A DNA stretch of 23,650 bases from a virus. The notes under the pieces were generated by a model that had not been told where the DNA came from, did no database searches, and was given only the letters and a program-made list of their open reading frames with translations. Below are positions 7,107-15,526 of the stretch, piece by piece. Numbering within the stretch: the first letter of the stretch is position 1; every line of letters starts with the position of its first letter. The translations under genes and the position numbers were made by a program. Where the stretch lies: positions 1 to 23,650 of the IMG/VR virus record IMGVR_UViG_3300025286_001551, one strand, 5' to 3'.

Positions 7107-7125
7107 TATAATAGTACAGAAGGAG
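7107..7125 (+). promoter_or_regulatory. Promoter-like TATAAT and strong Shine-Dalgarno for the nuclease gene
   Basis: TATAAT at 7107-7112 is a perfect sigma-70 -10 box (TATAATAG only loosely fits the late motif). No good -35 at 17 bases was found. AAGGAG at 7120-7125 is followed by six bases and the ATG at 7132. The arrangement TATAA, ACAG, AGGAG resembles the leaders at 13282-13305 and 17998-18021. Confidence 0.5.
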
Positions 7126-7131
7126 ATAAAC

Positions 7132-7656
7132 ATGGAAGATTTATACAATTTAGATAATCTGCGTAAGAAACCTAAGCGTAAGAACAGTAAGGCCAAGGGG
7201 TCAGCGTTTGAAAGGAAGGTAGCAAAGCTTCTTAATGAACACTTTGAAACCACCGACTTCCAAAGAACCCCTGGGTCGGGTGCATTCGCTACTACTCATA
7301 AGCTACCAGACCACCTAAAAATCCATGGAGATTTGATAACTCCTAAGAATTTCATCTATACCATCGAATGTAAGAAGGGTTACAACGATCTGGACCTATA
7401 CTCCCTACTCAATCCAAAATCTAAGATCTATGAGTTCATCAAACAGACAGAAAAAGATGCTGAAGAAGCAAATAAATCAGGAATTGTGTTGATGGCTCAG
7501 GATCGTCGTGATATTATAGTTTTAATTAAGCAGGATAGCCATATATGTAATCAACTAAAGCTTAACAACAAAAGAGTAATATACATCTTGAAGGACTATG
7601 CCTTAACAGCATTTAAAGATCTACTAAGTATAGATAGGTCTTTATTCTTTAATTAA
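7132..7656 (+). CDS. PD-(D/E)xK nuclease, probable Holliday-junction resolvase
   Basis: 174 residues. A Lys-rich start is followed by KGSAFERKVAKLL, with Glu27 in the helix where Hjc-type resolvases carry their first acidic residue. Then come RTPGSGA (45-51), Asp67 in HGDLI, and Glu79-Cys-Lys81 in the second catalytic strand, completing E...D...ExK. The order and the RTPGSGA loop are typical of archaeal Hjc and phage relatives. T4-type phages need a resolvase (endonuclease VII) to clear branches before packaging, and none other is visible here, so this gene may fill that role. It has the strongest ribosome binding site in the window. Its 3' end overlaps the convergent 900-residue gene by 15 bases. 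It could instead be a general repair nuclease. Confidence 0.75.
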   Translation: MEDLYNLDNLRKKPKRKNSKAKGSAFERKVAKLLNEHFETTDFQRTPGSGAFATTHKLPDHLKIHGDLITPKNFIYTIECKKGYNDLDLYSLLNPKSKIYEFIKQTEKDAEEANKSGIVLMAQDRRDIIVLIKQDSHICNQLKLNNKRVIYILKDYALTAFKDLLSIDRSLFFN

Positions 7657-10344
7657 GTGAGTAAACATTAACTGTTGAACTTCTAAGAGCTTGTTCATAA
7701 GTTCTTTAGAGGAGTACTGGGTACTATTTAAATCCATCTTAGGTTCATCCTTACCAGTTAAACCTATAGATCCATCTCTACCTATCCCATTACCAGAGGT
7801 ATACGATAGCCCGTGTCCAACACCCTCAGTCCCAAGACCCCCTAAATTAAATCCTGTCCCAGACTCCCTAAATTTTAAGAAAGATAATGGATTATCTGAA
7901 GCAATCATAGGTCTAACAGCATCTCGTACTAATTTATTTCTTTTATATTTTTTAAAGCTTCTTTTTGTGGGACTAACATCACAAATGACATCACTACAGT
8001 CATCTCTATCTATAGCTCCTCTAGCAAACATCCATGCTATAACATGTTTATATCGAGGATCATTAGCAGCCAAACCTTTTCTAAGGAACCCATGAACAAA
8101 CTGATCCTTTAGGTCTGCCTCCCTCTTCTTCTTTCTATTAGCTGAAAATTTTCCTAGATCATCTTCAGAAGGCATATATAACCCAGTGTCTGATGGCACA
8201 GCAGCCATTAATTCGGATCTGATTTGATCACCATCTAGATTAGGGGTTCTAGTATCAGGACTAAGCAATTTATCAATATGACTTAGACCCCTCTCCAGAC
8301 CCTCAAAGACGTCAACCATAGCTCTCTGCTCAGTTTTCTGCATAGCTCTACTTTTACCACCCTTTAATGGAATCCTGATATTTTCTCTCATAGCAGACAT
8401 CCACTTCTGATCAAGTAAAATATTTCTACCCCCTTTCTGTCCTGGGACATGATCATCAAACATACCATTCTTACCAACAGTAAGCTGACTTAAAGTTTCT
8501 AGGATGGTATCATGATAAGTTCTTGTACTACTTAATTTAGGATTACCACTAGTGTAATACTTAAGAGAGTCCCACGCAGCATACACCTCTGTCTCAGAAT
8601 CATAACTAGAGTCTAACCCCCAATCTTTTATTATATCCTCTACCTTACCACCAATAAGAGCAGCTATATCTCCTAATGCAACTTTATCAGTAGTAGAACC
8701 GAAATACTCTTTAGCTTTTTCTTCACCATCCTTATCCCCACTAAAAAGTAAAACTTGGTCTGCTTTAAACCCCTGTTTACCTGCATCAGCAGCATCACCA
8801 GTTCGTAAAGCTGCAATCGCCCCAGAATTCTTTATAGTTTCCCCTCTAATCTGTGCAGCTACTCTTAAAAATCCCCCAAAAGTATCTGATACATCCTCTA
8901 TCTGGGACATAGCCTCTATCCATTCCTCGGCAATTTCCGTGGTGCCCATCTCCCCACTATAAACCGCATCAGATATCTGAAGAACTTTTCCAATGTTCTT
9001 TTTGTATTCGTTATCTAATTTATTGTACTCTTTCTTAGCCTGTTCCCATCTTTCTAAACTAAGTAAAAGAATAATCCTATCTATATTCTCTGATACATTA
9101 GTTATAATTGCTGTAGACTTTACGGATGTATCTCTAGTCTTAAGAAGCCCTCTATCTATAGTCTCTATAACCAATGTTTTAGCATGATCATCATCTAATT
9201 TTTCAACAACACCATTGTATTCTTTGATAGTATCTATGAGTTCTTTATGTCTACCACCATCAAATTGAATACCCAAATCACCAAACCCATCAGATATAAA
9301 TAGTAAAGTCTTCCCCTTTACAGTTTCTACTAATTTGAAATTATTTCGTATCATTTCTAATTGATCTACTAAGGGATTACCCTCATCAGTTATGGGATTA
9401 GTAAGTGCTGGCAAAAGATTTAATAAATTATCTACTGCGCCCTCTATTTGATCAGGATTTGCGATAGATCTATCTAATTTTAGACCACCAAGCTCCCCTA
9501 AGGATACTCCGAAAGCCTTACCCCCCTTCATAGTTTTAGAAACGGCACCAAAGAAAGACATATCATCATGTATGTCCCCATACCTCCCCCATTTTTCTGG
9601 GTCTTGCTTAAACTTAGTATAAAGTGCAACAAGATCCCCTAAAGTACCATCTAAAACCGTATTTCCATCTTCGTCAGTACGTTTGGGGGGAAATGCGGTT
9701 TGTAACTCAACCCCTAAACGAGTGTCACGAAATTCTTGATAATTTGGGTTAGTACCAAGATCCTCACCAACTTCAGCCCCAGACTCAGACTGCCATAACC
9801 ATCTAGTAACTTCATTAGTGAAAAATTGCTCAAATTGGAAAGTGGTATTACATTCTTTATCTATTACTGCGTCCCTGTTTGGGTTTGATGCCCCCCTTGC
9901 AGTCCAATAAACTGCACCCACGCAAGATTCATCACTAGCAGTGGGTGAATCTAATGCTGCGGAATCAGGTTTTTTTTCAGTAGATTTATCTTTTTGTGTT
10001 GTAGCCCCTTCTGTATTCTCAGATCTAGGTTGGGTTATAGCAAACTCTTTTACTAACTCTGCATCACCAGCTAAGTTTACACTTACATTATCCCCACTCT
10101 GACCAGGAGTGCTTCCTCTAAAAACAGATGTGATTCTTCTAATAATCTCTTGAATAGTCTTACCCGCTGCTGTGAGAGGATCAATTTCCCCATCAGGATT
10201 ATTATGTTTGGCTATAAGAAGAAGTTTTCCGTAGGTAATATCAGAAGTGGCCTCATCAATCCTAGAAGACTCATCAATCTTGATACGCAGTTTCCTCTTC
10301 TTAAGAAGTCCGTAGCTCGTTAGTAAATCTTCAAAAAAATTCAT
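7642..10344 (-). CDS. Large unrecognised protein, possibly a processed internal capsid protein
   Basis: 900 residues from the ATG at 10344; the frame is open to a TTG at 10371, but that codon lies in the loop of a hairpin and is not preferred. I do not recognise the family. The N-terminus is short, hydrophobic then basic, and ends IDESSRIDEATS: both IDE triplets fit the T4 prohead-protease site (Leu/Ile-x-Glu, cleaved after Glu). Next comes a Ser/Thr/Lys-rich linker (about residues 105-140), then long mixed stretches with TLLFISDGFGDLG near 355, a basic segment KRSFKKYKRNK near 800, and a Gly-rich tail before an amphipathic C-terminal helix. It is the last gene of the tail operon, behind its own late-type element. 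An ejected internal protein, as T4 Alt is, would fit; a tail protein is the alternative. Confidence 0.8.
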   Translation of the reverse strand: MNFFEDLLTSYGLLKKRKLRIKIDESSRIDEATSDITYGKLLLIAKHNNPDGEIDPLTAAGKTIQEIIRRITSVFRGSTPGQSGDNVSVNLAGDAELVKEFAITQPRSENTEGATTQKDKSTEKKPDSAALDSPTASDESCVGAVYWTARGASNPNRDAVIDKECNTTFQFEQFFTNEVTRWLWQSESGAEVGEDLGTNPNYQEFRDTRLGVELQTAFPPKRTDEDGNTVLDGTLGDLVALYTKFKQDPEKWGRYGDIHDDMSFFGAVSKTMKGGKAFGVSLGELGGLKLDRSIANPDQIEGAVDNLLNLLPALTNPITDEGNPLVDQLEMIRNNFKLVETVKGKTLLFISDGFGDLGIQFDGGRHKELIDTIKEYNGVVEKLDDDHAKTLVIETIDRGLLKTRDTSVKSTAIITNVSENIDRIILLLSLERWEQAKKEYNKLDNEYKKNIGKVLQISDAVYSGEMGTTEIAEEWIEAMSQIEDVSDTFGGFLRVAAQIRGETIKNSGAIAALRTGDAADAGKQGFKADQVLLFSGDKDGEEKAKEYFGSTTDKVALGDIAALIGGKVEDIIKDWGLDSSYDSETEVYAAWDSLKYYTSGNPKLSSTRTYHDTILETLSQLTVGKNGMFDDHVPGQKGGRNILLDQKWMSAMRENIRIPLKGGKSRAMQKTEQRAMVDVFEGLERGLSHIDKLLSPDTRTPNLDGDQIRSELMAAVPSDTGLYMPSEDDLGKFSANRKKKREADLKDQFVHGFLRKGLAANDPRYKHVIAWMFARGAIDRDDCSDVICDVSPTKRSFKKYKRNKLVRDAVRPMIASDNPLSFLKFRESGTGFNLGGLGTEGVGHGLSYTSGNGIGRDGSIGLTGKDEPKMDLNSTQYSSKELMNKLLEVQQLMFTHLIKE

Positions 10345-10352
10345 GATAGTAG

Positions 10353-10395
10353 AAGAGCCCAACCCAACCAAAGACAGAGGCTGAGTTGGGCTCTT
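10353..10395 (-). other. Intergenic stem-loop upstream of the 900-residue gene
   Basis: The 11-base arms 10353-10363 and 10385-10395 are perfectly complementary around a 21-base loop. No T-run follows on the minus strand, where it is followed by CTACTATC and the ATG, nor on the plus strand, so it is not a classic terminator. If the element at 10400-10407 is a late promoter, transcription would begin at about 10394, making this a 5'-terminal mRNA hairpin. Confidence 0.7.
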
Positions 10396-10399
10396 GGCT

Positions 10400-10407
10400 T
10401 ATTTATT
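10400..10407 (-). promoter_or_regulatory. Late-type promoter element (AATAAATA)
   Basis: Minus-strand AATAAATA matches TATAAATA at 7 of 8 positions. It lies in the 74-base gap after the tail-tube gene, 55 bases before the next ATG. Confidence 0.5.
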
Positions 10408-10418
10408 ATAGCTATTAA

Positions 10419-11009
10419 TTAATCTCTAGAATCCCCTAACTGAATTAAGAAATCATAACGGAAAGTTACAACTATTGTATCAAATTCATTAGTTGCGTAT
10501 GCTTTCTCAGTCTTAACGAACTTTTTAGGGTACAACCCTACAAATTTTACTAAAGATCTAGGGTCCATTTGACCATCCAACTCTAGAACCTCACAAGTAG
10601 TTTTATACTGACCAGGGCTATCTAAATAGGTACTAGTAAATTCTCCAGTCATGGGATCAAAAACTGTTTGGAAATATTTATACAGTTGCCACCCAGCTTT
10701 AGTCTTCAAAAGGTTATCGAAGGTAACTTCCAATTCTCCCATGGAAGGTCTACCTGGATAGTAAGTAACGTCATTAACTCTATTAACAGGTATATCTTCT
10801 ACCTGCATTTGCATACCAGAAACCTTCTTCGCGGCTAAAGTTAATGGCTTAGAAAAAGTTATTGGTACTTCTATTTCTGAGGGTGGGAAAAAAGTTATCT
10901 CCCATTGATATGCTCTTACAGACTCAAGATCCTGAGAAATAACGGGAAGTCCATCATTTTCATTTAGGTTTCTGTTAAGATTATTTGCGTAATAAGATGA
11001 TCTAGCCAT
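10419..11009 (-). CDS. 19: Tail tube protein, T4 gp19-like
   Basis: This forms the inner tube of the contractile tail by stacking of hexamers inside the sheath. 196 residues, close to T4 gp19 (163) and KVP40-type homologues. Seen: an N-terminal arm, then YQWEITFFPP, the YPGRPSMGELEVTFDN segment near residue 90, KYFQTVFDPMTG, and a closing strand pair FDTIVVTFRYDFL, a common pattern for tube proteins. It sits directly behind the sheath gene (11-base gap) as gp19 follows gp18 in T4. Its start context, AAGGATTAAATTATGGCTAG, is almost the same as that of the sheath gene, suggesting matched translation. No hairpin with a T-run follows, so transcripts may run on into the next gene. Confidence 0.85.
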   Translation of the reverse strand: MARSSYYANNLNRNLNENDGLPVISQDLESVRAYQWEITFFPPSEIEVPITFSKPLTLAAKKVSGMQMQVEDIPVNRVNDVTYYPGRPSMGELEVTFDNLLKTKAGWQLYKYFQTVFDPMTGEFTSTYLDSPGQYKTTCEVLELDGQMDPRSLVKFVGLYPKKFVKTEKAYATNEFDTIVVTFRYDFLIQLGDSRD

Positions 11010-11020
11010 AATTTAATCCT

Positions 11021-13093
11021 TTATAGGGTTGCCGCTTGGTTAGTGAGATTAAGCTCAAAGACCACAATCTCTGCTGCTTTAGTAGGTTTAAGAAGAACTT
11101 TACACCACAATTCATTTCTATCTACCCTTACTGGTGTATTAGTGGTCTCGTCACATACAACTTTGTAGTCCACTAAACCTCTTCTTCTCATTATATCGCC
11201 CAACAAGGGATCAACTACATTAACTATTCTCTCCCAGGTAACCGAATCATTAGGCTCGAAAACAAATCTTCTAGTAGAAAGTAATAATTGTTTTCTTACA
11301 ATTATCATAAGTCTTCTTACATTAACTCTATCAAGAGCAGTAGGATCCCTTTGAGCAGTTCGCTGACCGAAAATCATAATTCCCTGTTGTGGGAAGTTAA
11401 CAATAGGATTCACGATATTACCACCGCTATACATAGTGTCCCTGTCGCCCTGGTTGACACTAACCTCCACCTCTGTAGGTTTGGTCAGGCGACCACGCAC
11501 AACACCAGCAGGGGCGAACCAGGGCTCTCCTACATCGTCTGTGTAAGCCATCTGCCTTATAGCAAATATGGCAGGGTCATAGTACCTATCCTTCTGAGCT
11601 ATTACATCAAAAGTTTTTACCCAAGGCCAATAAACAGCAGCATAATTGCTTGCAATTGCAGCAGTTCTTTCGTCTGATTGTCCATTAGTCCAATCAATTG
11701 CTTGCTGAACACTAGTTAGACCTTCAGGTGGAGCGACCACAGCCAGATAGTTTTGAGAAGTTTCAGCTAAACTGATAAGTGTATTCTGAACAGCTTGTGT
11801 GGCTATACCTGGGACAGCAGCCAAGGAAATGTTAAGGGTATCGTTGTCGAGGACGTAAATACCAGTCTTATCAGAAGCAAGACCAATAAGTTGAGAAGTG
11901 CCCTCCGTACCATTATCCCCACCAGTTAAACCAAAAGTCCCCTCTTTAAACTTACAGAATCTTGGATCTACTAAGTTTACTCCAGAACCATTATTACCAT
12001 CTAGACCAAGCGCGGCCCCAAAAAAGTTAGTATTTAATCTAGATTGGAAGGTTGTCATAGCGGTAGGAGAAGCGTCAGCTAATCCCTGAACAAAATATCC
12101 TTTAACAAACTGAGATTTAAGATCTGTGGCTCCAGTATTAAGCTGGTCCTCTGCGAATGCGCCTGAAGCTATCAAGGACATTCTGAAAGACTCTTCCGCA
12201 GCCCCGTCCTTATTTATTTGAACATTAGTATTAACACCACCAGTACGAAGTACTTCAGTAGAGAACCCACTAGTAGTTCCGTCTGGGGCTGTACCTTCAT
12301 TGTACCCTTTTCCTGGGTATAAACTTTGGACTGAATATGAAGCACTCCTAAGAGATCCTGTAGAGTCTATATCAATACCTTGAACCGACACGGAAGACAT
12401 AGAAAACCCGTTTGCGGTTTGTAAATTATTACCCGATATATCAACAGGATACAAAGCGGATACTCCTTCAGCAACAGTTCTACCAGAACCACTAAATGCT
12501 GATGCTGTTAGTATAACACCAGATCCAGCATAACCAGCAGTTACCCAAGCCTTACTAGTATCAGTACCATCAAAATAGGCTCCAACAGCAGCACCATCCA
12601 AACCCCCACCTACAACACTCTTAATAGCATACGCTTGAGAAGATGCATCTCCAGTAGAAGTACTAGCTGGAATATCAAATTGCTTGGGGGTAGCGAATAC
12701 ATCTACACCATTAACATTCACTTGAACATCCAGGTACAGATCTGAGCTAGTTCCGTATCCACTAGCTAAGGTATCAAACGCTGGGCAAGAACCTATAACT
12801 ACAGTAGAAGAAGCATCAGCAGCAGTAGCGGAGTCGCTACACCTGACAAAATACATACTATTAGTAGTCTCTAAAATCTCTAGAGACCCCTCTAAAGCCT
12901 GACCCACAATATCTTCGGTGGGGTTACCAAAGTTCTGAATTAAACTTTCTTGGCTAGTAATTAGAGTAGCTTTATTAATTGGTCCTTGGTTAGCGAACCC
13001 AACAATACCAACAACAGAAGGATTAATGGCTACTGGGTAGTCACTTAAATCTTTCTCTATAACATATACACCTGGGCTTACAAAACTAGCCAT
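11021..13093 (-). CDS. 18: Contractile tail sheath protein, T4 gp18-like
   Basis: 690 residues, close to T4 gp18 (659). The N-terminus SPGVYVIEKDLS is the classic start of phage sheath proteins (the arm that links neighbouring subunits), followed by VVGIVGFANQGP. The C-terminal conserved domain includes IMIFGQRTAQRDPTALDRVNVRRLM, split here at the Arg-rich helix, then STRRFVFEPND, VDPLLGDIMRRRGL and a last strand VVFELNLTNQ. The middle third (about residues 75-330) is rich in Gly, Ser, Thr and Ala, and forms the variable surface domains in known sheaths. AAGGAG precedes the ATG by seven bases. Upstream lies a 58-residue gene with an 11-base gap; downstream is the tail tube. Confident assignment from both ends. 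Confidence 0.95.
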   Translation of the reverse strand: MASFVSPGVYVIEKDLSDYPVAINPSVVGIVGFANQGPINKATLITSQESLIQNFGNPTEDIVGQALEGSLEILETTNSMYFVRCSDSATAADASSTVVIGSCPAFDTLASGYGTSSDLYLDVQVNVNGVDVFATPKQFDIPASTSTGDASSQAYAIKSVVGGGLDGAAVGAYFDGTDTSKAWVTAGYAGSGVILTASAFSGSGRTVAEGVSALYPVDISGNNLQTANGFSMSSVSVQGIDIDSTGSLRSASYSVQSLYPGKGYNEGTAPDGTTSGFSTEVLRTGGVNTNVQINKDGAAEESFRMSLIASGAFAEDQLNTGATDLKSQFVKGYFVQGLADASPTAMTTFQSRLNTNFFGAALGLDGNNGSGVNLVDPRFCKFKEGTFGLTGGDNGTEGTSQLIGLASDKTGIYVLDNDTLNISLAAVPGIATQAVQNTLISLAETSQNYLAVVAPPEGLTSVQQAIDWTNGQSDERTAAIASNYAAVYWPWVKTFDVIAQKDRYYDPAIFAIRQMAYTDDVGEPWFAPAGVVRGRLTKPTEVEVSVNQGDRDTMYSGGNIVNPIVNFPQQGIMIFGQRTAQRDPTALDRVNVRRLMIIVRKQLLLSTRRFVFEPNDSVTWERIVNVVDPLLGDIMRRRGLVDYKVVCDETTNTPVRVDRNELWCKVLLKPTKAAEIVVFELNLTNQAATL

Positions 13094-13104
13094 AATTTAT
13101 CTCC

Positions 13105-13281
13105 TTATGCGTTGGTAATCTTTAAAATTCGTCTTTTAGCCAAATTCTTAACTGTATTGGTTAAAGCTGAATCAGGAACAACAACCTGTTCCCTGGGGGT
13201 GATCCAAATACCTTGAGGACCTTTAGGGGTAGAAAGTATGATCTCTCTTCCCGTGTACGAATCGTTCTTAATTACTTTCAT
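13105..13281 (-). CDS. Small protein upstream of the tail sheath, 58 residues
   Basis: This short gene fills the gap before the sheath gene. The ATG at 13281 is preceded by AGGAGA with about six bases of spacing and by a late-type promoter element. The protein starts MKVIKNDSYTGREIIL, has GIWITPREQVVVPDSAL in the middle and ends with a basic helix and strand (KNLAKRRILKIT). The VPDS plus a C-terminal short strand, the size and the place next to the sheath recall the DUF2635-type small proteins just upstream of the sheath gene in Mu-like phages, but the resemblance is loose. No function can be stated. The clean start, spacing and lack of other genes in the gap support a real gene. Confidence 0.75.
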   Translation of the reverse strand: MKVIKNDSYTGREIILSTPKGPQGIWITPREQVVVPDSALTNTVKNLAKRRILKITNA

Positions 13282-13297
13282 AACATTCTCCTATCTG

Positions 13298-13305
13298 TAT
13301 TTATC
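13298..13305 (-). promoter_or_regulatory. Late-type promoter element (GATAAATA) before the sheath operon
   Basis: Minus-strand GATAAATA (7 of 8 to TATAAATA) is followed by CAGATAGGAGA and ends 16 bases before the ATG at 13281. The same spacing and downstream block GATAGGAGA recur at 18014-18021. This would drive the small gene, sheath and tube. Confidence 0.6.
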
Positions 13306-13336
13306 CCTACAAGAGAGTATAACACTAATTATTTTT

Positions 13337-14095
13337 TTAGGAAACCCAAAGCTCACTTACCACCTTCTCCATCCTACCAGTAGAGGTTATTTTAAACTTA
13401 GGGCTAGGTATAAATGCCTCCACCTCCAAAGCATAAGTTTTCCTTAACACCCTATCCTCTCTATCCCCCGCACCAACAGTGCTTTTATTGGTCTCGGAAA
13501 GTAAAAAAGCCTTAATAGAGCTACTTACAGGGGTCTTAAGGAGTACGCTAGGATTAAATCTAATCCTAATAGCCTGGGATATTTGGTCTATATCTTCCAT
13601 ATATTTACACCACAGATTAAGATTAAAAATTAACTTAACGGGAACGTCAGCAATCCCAACTATCCTTTCGGCTCGTTGTATATCTTGATTCCATACTGTT
13701 TCATATATAATTATATCATCAAATCTGCGCTTTGTAGCATCGTCCCTAGCCCCATCTTGATGAATAGTTATTATTGGTAGAATTATATTATCTTCTTGAG
13801 ATAACTTAGCTACGGTCCTCTCAGGGTTTCCATGCACAGACTTTACTCTCGTAAGTTTATTTTCCCCATCAAGAAAATGAACATTACCAAAGGATACAAT
13901 TAGTGCGCGTAGTATATCCTTATATACAAACGGAGATAGAGTAGAATTACTAGTAGCCTCCAATATATAAGACCTAACTTTAACTCTAGAGGACCTTCCC
14001 GTACCAGAGGTGGAGGTCCCAGAATATTCTGTTGTATCTTTTAGTAGATCTGGTATCTGATTACCAGTATATACAGATTCTCTAGGATTCGACAT
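13337..14095 (-). CDS. Tail completion/sheath terminator protein, T4 gp15-like (tentative)
   Basis: 252 residues, T4 gp15 being 272. Order in this operon is neck, neck, this gene, small gene, sheath, tube, which matches T4 13-14-15-(16-17)-18-19 if the terminase genes have moved elsewhere. Seen: an N-terminal Ser/Thr/Gly-rich arm, LRALIVSFGNVHFLDGENK near residue 65, DDIIIYETVWNQD near 125, VPVKLIFNLNLWCKYMEDIDQ near 150, and a closing segment YALEVEAFIPSPKF. The aromatic-rich central strands and the W-x-x-Y-x-x-D helix are what I associate with tail-terminator-type proteins that cap sheath and tube. The call rests largely on position. It overlaps the upstream gene by 14 bases. Confidence 0.6.
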   Translation of the reverse strand: MSNPRESVYTGNQIPDLLKDTTEYSGTSTSGTGRSSRVKVRSYILEATSNSTLSPFVYKDILRALIVSFGNVHFLDGENKLTRVKSVHGNPERTVAKLSQEDNIILPIITIHQDGARDDATKRRFDDIIIYETVWNQDIQRAERIVGIADVPVKLIFNLNLWCKYMEDIDQISQAIRIRFNPSVLLKTPVSSSIKAFLLSETNKSTVGAGDREDRVLRKTYALEVEAFIPSPKFKITSTGRMEKVVSELWVS

Positions 14096-14654
14096 CTATA
14101 TACCCACCTAAATTATCAGACCTATCAGGAAGAACTTCATCCACAACTTCTTTAGAGTCCCGAAGAAGACGAGCAGAACAAGCTAGATGGAAAACACCAT
14201 AAATCTCAAAGCTATCTTCTTGTACCTCAAAAATTTCATACTTTTGAGATTGAAATTTAGGCTCTACGATATCCCCTGGGATAGGTGATCTGTGTAAAGC
14301 TTGCTCTATATAGGATTTATTAAATATAAATAATTGATCATTAGTAAGTTCTATACCAAATTCAGTTAAAGATTCTTCTAGAACTGTTGGATTATAATGA
14401 CCATGAACCACAACGGGCTCTGTATCTACTACTTTACCTCTAGTTTCTCTATAAACTTTATCGTAGTCCTCTGATCTTCTAAATTTAAAGTAAAGTAATT
14501 CCGATCCCCCAAGCCTTATAATTTCATCATCTATCAAGTTAAATAAATTAATATCATTATTGGTTTGGTCAAATAAACTAAGCTCTGTCCCACCCAAAAG
14601 CTCAGGGAGCGGAGGCATAGGAGTAGTTACTTTAAAATTCTTTCTCTTGGACAT
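14082..14654 (-). CDS. Neck/head-closure protein, T4 gp14-like (tentative)
   Basis: 190 residues (T4 gp14 is 256). The start overlaps the stop of the upstream neck gene as TAATG. Seen: a Pro-rich N-terminal arm, ELLYFKFRRSEDYDKVYRE near residue 52, a strand pair around VVVHGHYNP, PGDIVEPKFQSQKYEIFEV near 125-145, and ACSARLLRDS near 158. The P-G-D-x-V...Y-E-I-x-x-V pattern is common in phage proteins that close the connector ring below the portal. The role would be to complete DNA-filled heads and provide the dock for the tail. Assignment is by pattern plus position between the gp13-like and gp15-like genes. Confidence 0.6.
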   Translation of the reverse strand: MSKRKNFKVTTPMPPLPELLGGTELSLFDQTNNDINLFNLIDDEIIRLGGSELLYFKFRRSEDYDKVYRETRGKVVDTEPVVVHGHYNPTVLEESLTEFGIELTNDQLFIFNKSYIEQALHRSPIPGDIVEPKFQSQKYEIFEVQEDSFEIYGVFHLACSARLLRDSKEVVDEVLPDRSDNLGGYIDVES

Positions 14655-15526
14655 TAGTAAGTAGTGAATCTAGGTGGTTGCTCAATCTCAGAGAGAAGCT
14701 CTTCTTTAAGGCGTTCCTTTTCTGCGGTTCCCTCTTGTACGAGAGCCTGACCATTTAATTGGGACCCTCCAGCGGGACCAGGGATAGTCGAGTATTTACC
14801 TCTAATCTCACCAAGAACCACCTTAGCACAAGCTAAAGCAAATCTTTGAATCCAGTTCCTGTAAGCAGGAGCTATAGTATTACTATCTATAGCCTTGTAT
14901 TCTAATATAACCCTCTCTGGCGTAACAGCAGGGGGTGGATATAACTGTAAAAATTGGTTATTAATAATATCCCAAGTGCCGTCTTGGCCTAGAATCTTTC
15001 TAGTCATCTCCATAGTAGATTGAAGAAGGTAGTAATCACCTATACTAAAGTTATTAAAAAGATAATTATCTTGGAAATACTTAATAAAAAAGTCAAATTC
15101 TAAGGTTCCTGCCTGAGACTGAATACTTAGTAAAGACTTCTTGTATATTACATTGTAAAGATTATTAATCACCCAGGGGGGCAATGAATAAAGATTTATA
15201 TTAGCAGACGCATCAAATACTGCGAACTGTCTGGTCCATGTAGGAGCATGATAATCTAATTGTGTGATAGCCTCATCTATACAAGTTTTAATTTGATAAG
15301 AAGTAAGTTCTACTCGTATAATAGGATGACCCATCCTAGCCAATACAAAACTATTAATAGTCTCCTCAAAGTGATTAAACTCAACACCATCAGATTCAGT
15401 TGTAGCATTTAATTTGCTAGGATCTATAACTCCTAAAGGTATATTCTCTAGCATATTATTGGACATAGGAGCCAGTGCCCCCGAATTCCCAAATACACTC
15501 ATCATAGGTTTACCTATCGTTGCCAT
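14654..15526 (-). CDS. 13: Neck protein, T4 gp13-like
   Basis: 290 residues (T4 gp13 is 309). Seen: HPIIRVELTSYQIKTCIDEAI, a helix typical of head-tail connector proteins, around residues 66-86; an aromatic patch SLPPWVINNLYNVIY; FLQLYPPP near 187; and a C-terminal signature NWIQRFALACAKVVLGEIRGKYS, split at the helix centre, followed by PGPAGGSQLNG and EGTAEKERLKEEL, which I associate with gp13-type neck proteins. It would sit below the portal ring after packaging. The N-terminal 50 residues are low in conserved character. It overlaps the upstream small gene by 17 bases and the downstream neck gene by 1 base. Confidence 0.75.
   Translation of the reverse strand: MATIGKPMMSVFGNSGALAPMSNNMLENIPLGVIDPSKLNATTESDGVEFNHFEETINSFVLARMGHPIIRVELTSYQIKTCIDEAITQLDYHAPTWTRQFAVFDASANINLYSLPPWVINNLYNVIYKKSLLSIQSQAGTLEFDFFIKYFQDNYLFNNFSIGDYYLLQSTMEMTRKILGQDGTWDIINNQFLQLYPPPAVTPERVILEYKAIDSNTIAPAYRNWIQRFALACAKVVLGEIRGKYSTIPGPAGGSQLNGQALVQEGTAEKERLKEELLSEIEQPPRFTTY

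Noticed and set aside
9270-9320. von Willebrand A-like LLFISDG segment in the 900-residue protein
   Set aside because: Only the short strand resembles the family; the DxSxS metal motif is missing at the expected place.
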